Below, in pieces: positions 1 through 8,256 of a stretch of DNA of 64,000 nucleotides. The DNA is taken from contig NZ_WAAT01000051.1 in the NCBI RefSeq assembly GCF_008806375.1, forward strand, positions 62,001 to 126,000. Direction: 5' to 3'. The stretch is from Pseudotamlana haliotis (GTDB lineage: Bacteria; Bacteroidota; Bacteroidia; Flavobacteriales; Flavobacteriaceae). The notes under the pieces are model-generated. The model worked only from the letters and a program-made list of their open reading frames with translations. It did not search any database and was not told where the DNA came from. The stretch's first letter is position 1. Each line of letters starts with the position of its first letter. The translations under genes and the position numbers were made by a program.

Positions 1-87
1 AAGTCCCAAAACCTTTTGATAAAAATCAACAGCTGCGTTAACATCCTTAACGGAAAGGGCTATATGATTGATTGAAAAGTCTAGCAT
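1..87 (-). CDS. VOC/glyoxalase family protein, N-terminal fragment cut by the window edge
   Basis: The minus strand reads from an ATG at 87 and stays open to the window edge, giving 29 residues that begin MLDFSINHIALSVKDV and continue with AVDFYQKVLGL. The pattern of a buried NHIALSV strand, then a helix with FYQKVLGL, is the classic first beta-alpha unit of the vicinal oxygen chelate fold (glyoxalase I, dioxygenases), and the His in NHIA is the usual first metal ligand. The substrate cannot be told from this fragment. It lies downstream of the antiporter gene on the same strand. Confidence 0.75.
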   Translation of the reverse strand, partial: MLDFSINHIALSVKDVNAAVDFYQKVLGL

Positions 88-169
88 GTGATGAGTTATG
101 ATTGGTTTAGTACTTAAAAATAAGGAAATAAAACGGCACTATTTTTTACAAGAGTTGAAATTTTATGGT

Positions 170-1630
170 TTATGCATTTCCTGCGAGTACCTCATTAACC
201 TGCTTTAAGCTATCTTCATTATCTAACAAAACGACTAATATATCATTGGCCTCAATAATTGTAGAACCTCCGGCACGCACAAAATTACCATCGCGTTTTA
301 TCATGGTAATGAAAGCGGTTTGCGGAAAGTGAATATCAACAATACGTTGATTTACTGCAAAACTATTGGGTTTTACAAGGACTTCTTTCATGGCCGATTT
401 GGGTAAATCAAGAATATATCGGTCATTGGCCGCTACAGGTTTTTCAGGTAAACCTACATTAAGCCAATCGGCAACCACCGAAAGAGTAGTCCCTTGCAGT
501 ATAACCGAGGTTACAGAAATAAAAAATACAATGTTAAATATCATATTGGCTTTGTCAATTCCTGCTAATAAAGGATAGGTGGCAAATACAATAGGCACGG
601 CGCCACGAAGCCCGACCCACGATATATAAACACGCCTGCGCATTTTCATTTTAAATGGCGATAAACTTAAAAACACTCCTATTGGGCGTGCCAGGAAAAT
701 AAGAGCAACCGCTATTAGGAGTCCGATTCCTGCTACTTCTATAATCTGACTTGGGAATACTAATAACCCTAAGGTTAGGAATAGTACAATTTGCATGAGC
801 CAAGCGAGGCCATCAAACATTTTTAAAATAGTCGATTTATGTATTAAATCCTGATTCCCTAAATAAACAGCACAGATGTAAATTGCCAGAAAACCATTGC
901 CACCTACAGCATCAGTAGCTGAAAATGTTGCAAACATGAGGGCGATGACCAAAATCGGGTAGAGTCCTTCAAAATCGAGGTTAAGCTTGTTAATACAGAG
1001 TTTGCTAAACTTTCCAAAAGCAATACCTAATATCCCACCAAGAATCATTTGCTGAAAAAATATAGGGATAATTGAGGCGACACTTTGGTCTTGGTTGATG
1101 ACTAAGGTTAAGAATGAAATGGTAAGCACGTAAGCCATGGGGTCATTACTTCCGCTTTCAAACTCGAGGGTAGGACGTAAATTGGTTTTTAAAGCTAGGT
1201 TTTTCGATCTTAAAATAGAAAAAACGGCTGCCGCATCGGTAGAGGAAACGATTGACCCTAGCAACATACTTTCGTAAATGGTAAAATCTGTGACTAACCA
1301 AACAAAGCCACCTAGTGAAAGAGCCGTTAATAATACGCCAATGGTAGAAAGAGCTAGCCCTTCTTTAAGAATAGGTTTTACGCTGTTCCAATTGGTGTCT
1401 AGACCGCCGGAAAACATAATAAAGTTGAAGGAGACTAGACCTATAAACTGCGCTAGTTTTGGGTCGTCAAAATGAATACCGCCAATACCTTCAGAACCTG
1501 CAAGCATGCCTACAACCAAAAACAACAATAGGGTTGGCACCCCAAATTTAAAGGCTCTTTTTGCAAAAATAATGCTTAGCAAAAGCAGGATAGAACCAAT
1601 AAGTAAAATGTTTTCGGTGGTTATATTCAT
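170..1630 (-). CDS. Potassium/proton antiporter, CPA1 family (NhaP2/CvrA type)
   Basis: A 486-residue membrane protein with about 12-13 hydrophobic segments in residues 1-385, followed by a soluble tail of about 90 residues. Family landmarks are FESGSNDP in the ion-binding helix (about residue 155) and GLRGAVPIVFA near residue 340, both typical of CPA1 cation/proton exchangers. The tail (RIVDIHFPQTAFITMIKRDG and on to the end) reads as a TrkA-C/RCK regulatory domain, which separates the NhaP2/CvrA K+/H+ subgroup from plain Na+/H+ exchangers. It likely exports K+ or Na+ in exchange for protons at the inner membrane. Ion specificity is inferred from architecture only. A TAnnTTTG-type box on the minus strand lies at 1690-1697. 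Confidence 0.85.
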   Translation of the reverse strand: MNITTENILLIGSILLLLSIIFAKRAFKFGVPTLLLFLVVGMLAGSEGIGGIHFDDPKLAQFIGLVSFNFIMFSGGLDTNWNSVKPILKEGLALSTIGVLLTALSLGGFVWLVTDFTIYESMLLGSIVSSTDAAAVFSILRSKNLALKTNLRPTLEFESGSNDPMAYVLTISFLTLVINQDQSVASIIPIFFQQMILGGILGIAFGKFSKLCINKLNLDFEGLYPILVIALMFATFSATDAVGGNGFLAIYICAVYLGNQDLIHKSTILKMFDGLAWLMQIVLFLTLGLLVFPSQIIEVAGIGLLIAVALIFLARPIGVFLSLSPFKMKMRRRVYISWVGLRGAVPIVFATYPLLAGIDKANMIFNIVFFISVTSVILQGTTLSVVADWLNVGLPEKPVAANDRYILDLPKSAMKEVLVKPNSFAVNQRIVDIHFPQTAFITMIKRDGNFVRAGGSTIIEANDILVVLLDNEDSLKQVNEVLAGNA

Positions 1631-1775
1631 ACGTTATCGTTAAGGTGTTGGCTTATAAATACTAGTAATGCCTGTAGTTTTCTAAGCGGCAAAGTTAATC
1701 AATTGATTTGCTTTAATTTAAAGTGTTACCTGTTTTTCAGTATAATAACAAGTATCTGTTTTAAGGGATCTCCTA

Positions 1776-2672
1776 CTATTGATTCACTTCCTTCCAAAGT
1801 TGTCTTAAAAAAGTGACATCCTTTTTTATTCTTTTAAACACGTCTTTATGTGCAATAGTTGGGTTTCCGCCACTTTCTGCACCGCCTAAATCGTATTCGG
1901 TATGAATGGAAATAGGCATGTTAATATTATATGCTTTCAGTAAGCTGAAGTATTTTTTGAAATCTATCATACCTTCACCTAAAGGGGTGTATTCAAATTG
2001 CCATTGCCCATTTTTCTTAGTCCAGATATAGTCTTTAATCACCAATGTATTGATGTGAGGCTTGATCAATTTAAGGCCAATTTCCCAATTGGTACCACCT
2101 TCAATACTGGCGTGTGTAATATCATATTGGCTTCCTATGAATTTTGGTGACAAACCTTCTAAGCCTTGATGCAAATCCCAAATCGAGGAACCGTAAAATT
2201 GCCCCGGGAGATTGATGTAACTCGCAGTGATTCCGAATTTTTCATTTAGTTTTTCTAAGGAACTCAAGTATGTTTTGGCTTTTTCAACCACCTGTAAAAC
2301 TGCTTCATCATCGGTGTAAGTGAGTAAATCGGGTCTATAAAACTTGTAACCTAAATTACTAGCGACTTCTAGAACTTTTAAATGATCGGGGTTATTAGCA
2401 TCTTTAACATTAGAAACAATCATATTGGGTTCAAGATTGAAAGACTTCATAGCTTCGGTCACCTTAGGCAGGTCGTCTTGTACGCGTTCAGGTAAAACAT
2501 GTCCGCCAGGTCTTAGGGTTAAATCAATGCCGTTGAATCCCATTTCAGCAACAGCTTCACTCATACTGTTATAGTCTAAAAACTTTAAATGCTTTGAGAA
2601 GATTGAAAGGTTTAAATCTTTAAAGTGGTCTGAATTTCGACTAGTTGGTAATGGAGATTTTGAATCCGTCAT
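1776..2672 (-). CDS. Sugar phosphate isomerase/epimerase-like TIM-barrel protein
   Basis: 298 residues with no signal peptide. Alternating beta/alpha segments, the early motif MGFNGIDLTLRPGGH, the mid segment SQYDITHASIEGG and the late segment PISIHTEYDLGG fit the xylose-isomerase-like/AP-endonuclease-2 TIM barrel, where acidic and His residues at strand ends hold a divalent metal. Proteins of this family isomerise or epimerise sugars and inositols or act in catabolism of unusual sugars. The substrate is unknown here, and the neighbours (antiporter, lipoprotein) do not point to a sugar pathway. It stands as a single minus-strand gene. Confidence 0.75.
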   Translation of the reverse strand: MTDSKSPLPTSRNSDHFKDLNLSIFSKHLKFLDYNSMSEAVAEMGFNGIDLTLRPGGHVLPERVQDDLPKVTEAMKSFNLEPNMIVSNVKDANNPDHLKVLEVASNLGYKFYRPDLLTYTDDEAVLQVVEKAKTYLSSLEKLNEKFGITASYINLPGQFYGSSIWDLHQGLEGLSPKFIGSQYDITHASIEGGTNWEIGLKLIKPHINTLVIKDYIWTKKNGQWQFEYTPLGEGMIDFKKYFSLLKAYNINMPISIHTEYDLGGAESGGNPTIAHKDVFKRIKKDVTFLRQLWKEVNQ

Positions 2673-2809
2673 TAGATGCTGTTTTATGGTGTTTTAATTA
2701 GAAAACTCTCATTTGATATCAATGACTTTTTCTTCTTAAAGATATAAAAAGGATATCACAATTTAGAAAGGTAAAAAGGGTTTAGTGAAGCTATTTAACT
2801 GCTCTGTTA

Positions 2810-3565
2810 TTATTCAAACTCAACTTCAGTATCGAAAAATTTCGGGTCGCTAACCATTTGGTATAGGTTAGCCGTGATTTCTATACCTTTAAAATTAGAT
2901 AAGATTTTGGCATGTTCGTTACTCACATTTTTAATGCGGTACGGGAAGTTGTATCGTAATTTGAATCGCATGAGATTAGCCATAGGGTTATCGGCAGTCA
3001 TGGTGGTGTCTTTTTCTTTCTCTGCTTTTTCTAGCGCTTCTTGACTAATACTAAGAGTAAATTTATCTTTATTGAAAGTGGTATCAAAGGAGTCGCTTAT
3101 GTTGAGCATCATATTAGGCTTACTCTTATCGGTGGCTTGTAACTTTTGATTAAGGTCATTCAGCTCCTTGATGTCTTGGTCTTTAAGTTTTTCTCCAAAC
3201 AAGGCTAAATCTTCAAGATCTTTAAAATCATAATTAATTTTCATTTTAAATTGTCCTGACGTGGTATCTGATTTTATGTAAAAACTGTAGGCTTCCAGTT
3301 CCTTGAGTTTGTTCTGTTCTTCTAGACTTAATTTAGCGATACTGTCTTTTTTTGATTCTAAAATATCTGAAAATACAATTAGTGAATCTATTTGTTCCAT
3401 TGAATCACTTTCACTATCAAGACCCATACTCATCATTTCAGAGAGGTCAAAACCCAAACTGTATTGGCCACTTTGGTCGGTGTTAAAGTTTACTTCTTGA
3501 ACAACTTCACAGCTGTATAAATTAAAGATTAAAGTTAAAATGAATAGGGATTTAAATAATTTCAT
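2810..3565 (-). CDS. Hypothetical lipoprotein
   Basis: 251 residues that begin with a lipoprotein signal (MKLFKSLFILTLIFNLYSC, lipidated Cys19), so the protein should be anchored in a membrane facing the periplasm or cell surface. The mature part is acidic, rich in Glu, Asp, Lys and Ser, with charged helical stretches at residues 75-150 and a strand-rich C-terminus. I do not recognise a domain. It sits between the isomerase-like gene and the EEP-family gene on the same strand, with about 100-140 bp gaps, so it may have its own promoter. Confidence 0.7.
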   Translation of the reverse strand: MKLFKSLFILTLIFNLYSCEVVQEVNFNTDQSGQYSLGFDLSEMMSMGLDSESDSMEQIDSLIVFSDILESKKDSIAKLSLEEQNKLKELEAYSFYIKSDTTSGQFKMKINYDFKDLEDLALFGEKLKDQDIKELNDLNQKLQATDKSKPNMMLNISDSFDTTFNKDKFTLSISQEALEKAEKEKDTTMTADNPMANLMRFKLRYNFPYRIKNVSNEHAKILSNFKGIEITANLYQMVSDPKFFDTEVEFE

Positions 3566-3668
3566 GTGTTGATATATTCGGATGGTTTTTAGATACAGTA
3601 AATAGAGTATGTTAGTTCGGCTTATCCATTATTTAAGGTGTATAAAACATAGGGTGTTTTAATGCTTT

Positions 3669-4745
3669 TTACGAAGCCGTTCTATTGGTGCTTATTTCGT
3701 CTTTTCCGTCTTGAATAAGCGTTTGGGTTTCTTCTTTTTCTTCAGAAGATATGTGTTCAACTTCTTTTTTTTGAATAGGTGAATGGGCTTCAGGTTTTAC
3801 ACAGAAAATGCAGCCTATCGGAAAATGGTCGGAGCCTATATGTTCAAGTAATGTGAGTTCTTTTAGGAAAACAGTGGTACTATGAAAAACCAAATCTAAA
3901 GGCGCCCGAAAAAACCAATATTTGGCATGGTAGGTCGCTAGTACACCACGACCGGTACGCCCGTCTATAAGTCCGCTATTTTTGCGAAATAACTCTGCTA
4001 TTTTAGACCAAGCCACAGTATTGAAATCGCCAATCACTAAGGTGGGTTTGTTAATGGTCTTAACACGTTTGGCAATGCATAGCAAATCGCCATCACGTTC
4101 TTTAGAGTTGTCTTCTTCGGTAGGACTTGGTGGTGGTGGATGCACCGAAAACAATACAAAATCTTCACCATCAGGGGTTTTTAAATGGGCCTCTATGCTA
4201 GGAATATCATCGGCTACAAAATAGTGTGTGTTTACTTTATCAAATGGCAGTTTAGAATATAGGTGCATGCCGTAGGTGTTTTCTAAAGTGATTTTTTGGC
4301 TGTGCGGATAGTCTTGTTTTAAATCCCGCATGGCCTTTTCCCAGTCGGCATTACTTTCTATGGTGATAAAAATATCGGGGTTTTCTTTTTTGATGAAGCT
4401 TTTAAAACGCTCAAAATCGGTGTTGTACTGGTAGATGTTAGTTGAAATGACTTTAAGAGTCTTAGCGTTTTTAGGGCCGTAATCTTGTTTTTTATAGAAT
4501 TTGGTAAAGCGTGCAAGAATATAAATGTGATAAACGATTAAAATGGTTTGTGCAGCTGCTACCACCCATAACCAAGTGTTTTTAGTACTGAAAGCAAATA
4601 ACCCAATAAGTGCTATAATTTGAAAAAATAGCAGTTGAATTTTAACAAATTCGGGCACACGAAAAAACCAATGCTGATTTTTACTAAAAGGCAGCAGACT
4701 TAGCATAATAAGTACTACTGAGAAAATTAGAAAAAATAGGTTCAT
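3669..4745 (-). CDS. Membrane-anchored endonuclease/exonuclease/phosphatase family protein
   Basis: 358 residues. Three hydrophobic segments fill residues 1-80 (MNLFFLIFSVVLIMLSLLPF onwards), so the catalytic part is tethered to the membrane. The EEP fold follows: KVISTNIYQYN, a metal-ligand Glu in ESNADW, SVHPPPP, GDFNTVAW and the terminal GSDHFPI, where the Asp and His form the conserved hydrolytic pair. The family cleaves phosphodiesters in DNA, phospholipids or nucleotides. The last 40 residues are a hydrophilic, Glu/Lys-rich tail outside the fold. The substrate is not predictable from sequence. Confidence 0.8.
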   Translation of the reverse strand: MNLFFLIFSVVLIMLSLLPFSKNQHWFFRVPEFVKIQLLFFQIIALIGLFAFSTKNTWLWVVAAAQTILIVYHIYILARFTKFYKKQDYGPKNAKTLKVISTNIYQYNTDFERFKSFIKKENPDIFITIESNADWEKAMRDLKQDYPHSQKITLENTYGMHLYSKLPFDKVNTHYFVADDIPSIEAHLKTPDGEDFVLFSVHPPPPSPTEEDNSKERDGDLLCIAKRVKTINKPTLVIGDFNTVAWSKIAELFRKNSGLIDGRTGRGVLATYHAKYWFFRAPLDLVFHSTTVFLKELTLLEHIGSDHFPIGCIFCVKPEAHSPIQKKEVEHISSEEKEETQTLIQDGKDEISTNRTAS

Positions 4746-4939
4746 ATGTCGCTTATAGTTTGGAAGCTCTAACTTAGAGAATATCTAGGACTTATTAAAG
4801 TTTTATTTTGACTGTAAAGCATGGTCAAAAATGCTTGGTGGCTTTCTATGGAAACTCTACGAATCTCCTTGTAATCTGTGTTTGAGAATTTAGAGTAAGC
4901 CTTTAAAAACCATTAACTGATAACCAAAAACCAACACTC

Positions 4940-5395
4940 TTAAATATTATCGTAAGCAAACCATTCAGCAAAAGAGCTATCGGTTTCCTGAAGTCTTAGC
5001 GAGTGTAATTTAATGTGATTTGGTAAACGTTTTTTAATTTTACTAGCAAAGTCTAAAACCATCATTTCACTAGTAGGTTGGTAGTCTACTAACAACACAT
5101 TATGGTCACGTTGCTGTAGTTCTTTGGCCAACTCGACATGCGGAGTGTTTTTGTTGAACACCGTAGCGTGATCGAAAACATCAACAATTTCTTCTTTTAC
5201 AATCTTTTTAAGGTCGCCAAAATCGATAACCATACCGTATTTTACATTCGCTTTATCGGCAATGGGTTTCCCAATTACGGTAACTGAAAGTTTGTAGCTG
5301 TGACCGTGTACGTTTTTACATTTTCCGTCGTATCCATAAAGGGCGTGACCGGTTTCAAATGAAAATTGTTTGGTGATACGAATGTTGTTTGCCAT
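4940..5395 (-). CDS. queD: 6-carboxy-5,6,7,8-tetrahydropterin synthase (queuosine pathway)
   Basis: 151 residues, the normal size for the 6-pyruvoyl-tetrahydropterin synthase family. QueD converts 7,8-dihydroneopterin triphosphate to 6-carboxytetrahydropterin, the second step toward queuosine in tRNA. Visible zinc ligands are His17, His30 and His32, and the catalytic Cys is Cys26, in the stretch DGKCKNVHGHSY. The later DHATVF and LQETDSSFAEW complete the fold. A promoter-like -7 box is seen just upstream, and the divergent intergenic region also holds the repeat element at 5479-5638. No other queuosine gene lies nearby. Confidence 0.88.
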   Translation of the reverse strand: MANNIRITKQFSFETGHALYGYDGKCKNVHGHSYKLSVTVIGKPIADKANVKYGMVIDFGDLKKIVKEEIVDVFDHATVFNKNTPHVELAKELQQRDHNVLLVDYQPTSEMMVLDFASKIKKRLPNHIKLHSLRLQETDSSFAEWFAYDNI

Positions 5396-5416
5396 TGTTT
5401 TTTTGTGTTGGTTTTA

Positions 5417-5443
5417 CAAAGATATTCATTTTGTTTTACCAAA
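5417..5443 (-). promoter_or_regulatory. Probable promoter of queD
   Basis: Read on the minus strand, TATCTTTG at 5424-5417 matches the Bacteroidota -7 box TAnnTTTG. A TTTG lies about 16 bp further upstream (5443-5440), slightly short for a -33 element. The box is about 22 bp before the queD start. Confidence 0.5.
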
Positions 5444-5478
5444 CGATTTTTAGTTTACATTTGCCCGCTTTTATCTAG

Positions 5479-5638
5479 GAACTGATTTAAACTTTTTGCG
5501 TTTAAGTGAAAATTAGACATTTTTTGACCATTTGAAAGTTTTTTAGAGTTTCATAGCTGGGTTACGGAAGGAAAAAAAGATGAAAAATGGGTGAAAAACA
5601 GCAATTTTTTAGCAAATGGAAAAAGTTTAAATCAGTTC
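5479..5638. repeat. MITE-like element, copy 1 (160 bp, terminal inverted repeats)
   Basis: The element begins GAACTGATTTAAAC and ends GTTTAAATCAGTTC, which are exact reverse complements; the match continues through the following TTTTT/AAAAA run to 19 bp. The whole 160 bp matches the reverse complement of 54764-54920 with scattered substitutions and small indels, including the core around CATAGCTGGGTTACGGAA. There is no open reading frame of note. It lies in the queD/2OG-oxygenase divergent gap and ends 22 bp before the oxygenase start. No clear target-site duplication is visible. A non-autonomous mobile element is the best reading; a regulatory repeat is the alternative. Confidence 0.8.
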
Positions 5639-5660
5639 TTCAAATGGATAGGCTTTTATT

Positions 5661-6311
5661 TTGAAATTTATGAGTCATCTTTTTGAGTCTATTGATTTTG
5701 TTGAAAACCCGCTTTATGAGCAGATTATTTCCGATATCGGGAAACAACAATTTAGCATTATTGAAAACTTCTTTTCTTTAGAAGCCGTTGAAACTCTGAG
5801 GGAAGCCGTGAGTACAAGGTATGAGGAAGACCGATTTAAAAAGGCAGCCATTGGTAACCGTATTAATGAAACCATTGAAACGGCTGTTCGTGGTGATTTG
5901 ATTTTATGGATGGATGAAACTAAAGCTACCCCCAAAGAAAGGTTCTTTTTTGACCAGATTAATGATTTGGTAAGTTATCTGAATCGCACTTGTTTCTTAG
6001 GAATTTTACACAAGGAATTTCATTATGCCATTTACCCCACAAACACCTTTTATAAAAGGCATTTAGACACTTTTCAGAATGACGACCGCCGAAAGTTATC
6101 GTTCGTGTGTTACCTAAATGAAGAAGGTTGGCTACCAGAAAATGGTGGTGAATTGGTGTTATATTTAAATGAAAATGGCGAGGAAGTAGAAAAGGTTATA
6201 TACCCATTCCCTGGGCGTCTTGTCATTTTTGAAAGTCAAATAATCGAGCACGAAGTGCGTCCCGTAAAAACGGAACGCTTGAGTATTACGGGGTGGTTGA
6301 AGACGCGCTGA
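5661..6311 (+). CDS. 2-oxoglutarate/Fe(II)-dependent oxygenase (prolyl 4-hydroxylase type)
   Basis: 216 residues. The double-stranded beta-helix core shows the iron triad: HLD in KRHLDTFQN supplies the HxD pair, and the distal His is in IIEHEVRPV. The Arg in KTERLSITGW fits the 2-oxoglutarate carboxylate ligand. These residues match the P4Hc subgroup of bacterial hydroxylases, which hydroxylate Pro or other residues of partner proteins. The target is unknown. The start is 22 bp after the end of the repeat element, so that element probably forms part of the 5' leader or supplies its promoter. Confidence 0.82.
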   Translation: MKFMSHLFESIDFVENPLYEQIISDIGKQQFSIIENFFSLEAVETLREAVSTRYEEDRFKKAAIGNRINETIETAVRGDLILWMDETKATPKERFFFDQINDLVSYLNRTCFLGILHKEFHYAIYPTNTFYKRHLDTFQNDDRRKLSFVCYLNEEGWLPENGGELVLYLNENGEEVEKVIYPFPGRLVIFESQIIEHEVRPVKTERLSITGWLKTR

Positions 6312-6346
6312 TATGCGGACCCTTGAATATTGCGAAAAAACCCCTC

Positions 6347-6369
6347 TGTTATCTCCTTTAGGTAACAGT
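6347..6369 (-). terminator. Weak hairpin after the small membrane protein genes
   Basis: CTGTTATC and GGTAACAG pair with one wobble around an 8-nt loop. On the minus strand the hairpin is followed within 5 nt by a run of six T. It could end transcription of the two small genes or, on the plus strand, of the oxygenase gene. Confidence 0.35.
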
Positions 6370-6371
6370 TC

Positions 6372-6470
6372 TTATGGGCGGCGCTTACGGTTTACGATGT
6401 AAACGATAATTAATACTAAGGCTAAGATGAGAAACAAACCGTTTCCGCTTAAAAATGACATGATATCCAT
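6372..6470 (-). CDS. Small single-pass membrane protein (32 residues)
   Basis: A short frame begins MDIMSFLSGNGLF, passes through one hydrophobic helix (about residues 10-26) and ends in the positively charged tail NRKRRP, as expected for a membrane peptide with its C-terminus in the cytoplasm. It starts 6 bp after the stop of another tiny membrane protein, so the two look co-transcribed. No family is recognised. Confidence rests on the clean topology and the tandem arrangement, not on homology. Confidence 0.5.
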   Translation of the reverse strand: MDIMSFLSGNGLFLILALVLIIVYIVNRKRRP

Positions 6471-6476
6471 AACGTT

Positions 6477-6647
6477 CTATTGATTCTTTTTTTTGTTAAA
6501 ATAATATATGATGTATGCAATGGTGACCAGTATCACAAAAGGGAGCATGGCACCAATAAACACACCTATCTCATAAGAACTATCTGGAGCGTTTTTTATT
6601 TTATCTTCAATATTTATTTGTTGAAGTAGGTTGATGCTTACATTCAT
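6477..6647 (-). CDS. Small single-pass membrane protein (56 residues)
   Basis: The frame starts at an ATG at 6647 (MNVSINLLQQINIED). It has a polar 25-residue N-terminus, one hydrophobic helix at about residues 27-50 (EIGVFIGAMLPFVILVTIAY) and a basic tail NKKKNQ. The positive-inside rule again places the C-terminus in the cytoplasm. It is followed after 6 bp by the 32-residue gene and lies 27 bp below the MATE gene stop, so it may be the tail of that operon. No family is recognised. Confidence 0.5.
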   Translation of the reverse strand: MNVSINLLQQINIEDKIKNAPDSSYEIGVFIGAMLPFVILVTIAYIIYYFNKKKNQ

Positions 6648-6674
6648 TGGGATGGTCTTTACTGCATGACAAAG

Positions 6675-8009
6675 TTAGGTGTTTTGTGCTAGAGGAATAA
6701 AGGTTTTTCTAAATTTTACGATAAGCGGAACGCCTCTGGCAATAATCCAAAAGGCAATAGCGATAAAAATACCGTGGAGCTTGTAATCTAAGGCATCCAA
6801 CCAAAATATAATAGGAATAAAAACCACCAAGGTTGCAAATAGTAATACGTTTCTCAGGTATTTCATTTTACCAAGTCCTTTAAAAATACCATCAAAAATA
6901 AAGGCCAAGGTACAGAGTGGTTGCATGGCTAGGACAATCCAAAATACGCTATAAAAAGCCTCTAAAACCTCAGGTTCTTTTGTAAATATACTTCCGATAG
7001 GGTAGTAAAATAAAGCACCTACGGCAGCAAGTGCTAGGCCAACTAATAGTCCGTACTTTATAAGTTTATTGCTTAAAAGCATGAGCGTATCATAAGCTTT
7101 TGCGCCAAAGAGTTTTCCTGAGAGAATATTTCCTGCGCTGGCATAACCATCAACAATAAAAGCGCCTAGAAACCATAAATTTATGGCAATGGTGTAGGCT
7201 GCAATATATTCCGCCCCGTAGCTAGTGGCTTTGGCACTGGCAAAGTATAGGGTTACATTAAGGGCTAATGTTCTAATAAAGAGGTTTAGAATCATGAGCA
7301 CAAAGCGTTGAATTTCCTGATTAAAAGGAAATCTAGGTGTGAGCGGGATATTGGTTTTCTTCAGTAAAAAATATGCAGCCAAAATCGCCATTAGCATTTG
7401 GGCAATCACACTGGCATAGGCAGCCCCTTCAATATGCATGGCCAGGACGTAACCTGGTATACCGTAAACAAAAATTACATCTAAAATAATGTTGGTCGTA
7501 GCACCTATAATGGCAATAATCATGGGGTAGTAGGTGTTTTGTAAACCGCGAAACACCCCAAAAATAGCGAAAGTAAAAAGCGTAAAAGGAAACCCTAATA
7601 CACGTATTTTATAATAAATCACGGTGTAATCTAAAATAAGGTTGCTTGCGTTATAAAGTTTGAATATAGATTCTGCAAAGGGGTAGGTGCATAAAATGAT
7701 GAGTAAACTTAGCGATGTAATTATAAAAATAGCCTGAGCTGGTAGGTTTTTTATTTGCTCCACTTTATTAGCCCCAACGTATTGTGATACGATTGATGAT
7801 ATGGCACTGCGTGTTTGCCCTAAAACCCAAATAAGCATGGAGATAAAAGTGGTTACAATACCAACAGCTGCAAGTGATTCAGTAGGGTTTTGCTGAATGT
7901 TTCCAACAATGGCAGCATCTGTGAGTGATAAAATAGGTTCTGAAACTCCTGCAATTAAGGCGGGAATTGCTAGTTTGTTAATCTGTTTTAAGTTAATCGT
8001 ACTCTGCAT
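6675..8009 (-). CDS. MATE family efflux transporter
   Basis: 444 residues with about 12 membrane helices in two homologous halves, the layout of MATE/DinF cation-coupled exporters. The N-terminus (LAIPALIAGVSEPILSLTDA) carries the typical start of the family with the conserved Pro and Asp; SIVSQYVGA and GAYIAAYTIA-like stretches follow. MATE pumps export drugs and cationic metabolites using Na+ or H+ gradients. The substrate is unknown. A second, different MATE gene lies at 55970. The gene seems to start its own transcript, with the two tiny membrane proteins downstream. Confidence 0.88.
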   Translation of the reverse strand: MQSTINLKQINKLAIPALIAGVSEPILSLTDAAIVGNIQQNPTESLAAVGIVTTFISMLIWVLGQTRSAISSIVSQYVGANKVEQIKNLPAQAIFIITSLSLLIILCTYPFAESIFKLYNASNLILDYTVIYYKIRVLGFPFTLFTFAIFGVFRGLQNTYYPMIIAIIGATTNIILDVIFVYGIPGYVLAMHIEGAAYASVIAQMLMAILAAYFLLKKTNIPLTPRFPFNQEIQRFVLMILNLFIRTLALNVTLYFASAKATSYGAEYIAAYTIAINLWFLGAFIVDGYASAGNILSGKLFGAKAYDTLMLLSNKLIKYGLLVGLALAAVGALFYYPIGSIFTKEPEVLEAFYSVFWIVLAMQPLCTLAFIFDGIFKGLGKMKYLRNVLLFATLVVFIPIIFWLDALDYKLHGIFIAIAFWIIARGVPLIVKFRKTFIPLAQNT

Positions 8010-8161
8010 TATTAAAAAACCTAGGCATTAATTGGTTTGCAAAACTACTATTCTATGATGGAATAATGGTTTTAAGACGAAGCGTAAATTTTAATTTTAA
8101 AGTTGGGAGATAGGTTTATAAGAACTTTATCCGTTCAAAATGTTGATTACTGGCCATAAAA

Positions 8162-8241
8162 AAGCCTGTCTGAAAAATAGAAAAACGCGTCAAGCTCAAT
8201 CAAGCTCAGGCTGGCGAATGCTTTAAGTTTTAGACAGGCTT
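8162..8241 (-). terminator. Terminator-like stem with an unusually large loop
   Basis: AAGCCTGTCT at 8162-8171 pairs perfectly with AGACAGGCTT at 8232-8241. On the minus strand the second arm runs into six T, so it looks like the terminator of the barrel-protein gene at 8257. The 60-nt loop is far larger than normal and contains the direct repeat TCAAGCTCA twice. Confidence 0.55.
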
Positions 8242-8256
8242 GAGTATTGTATTTGT

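Noticed and set aside
8190-8215. CRISPR-like direct repeat (TCAAGCTCA twice)
   Set aside because: Only two 9-bp units with no spacers of regular size and no cas genes.
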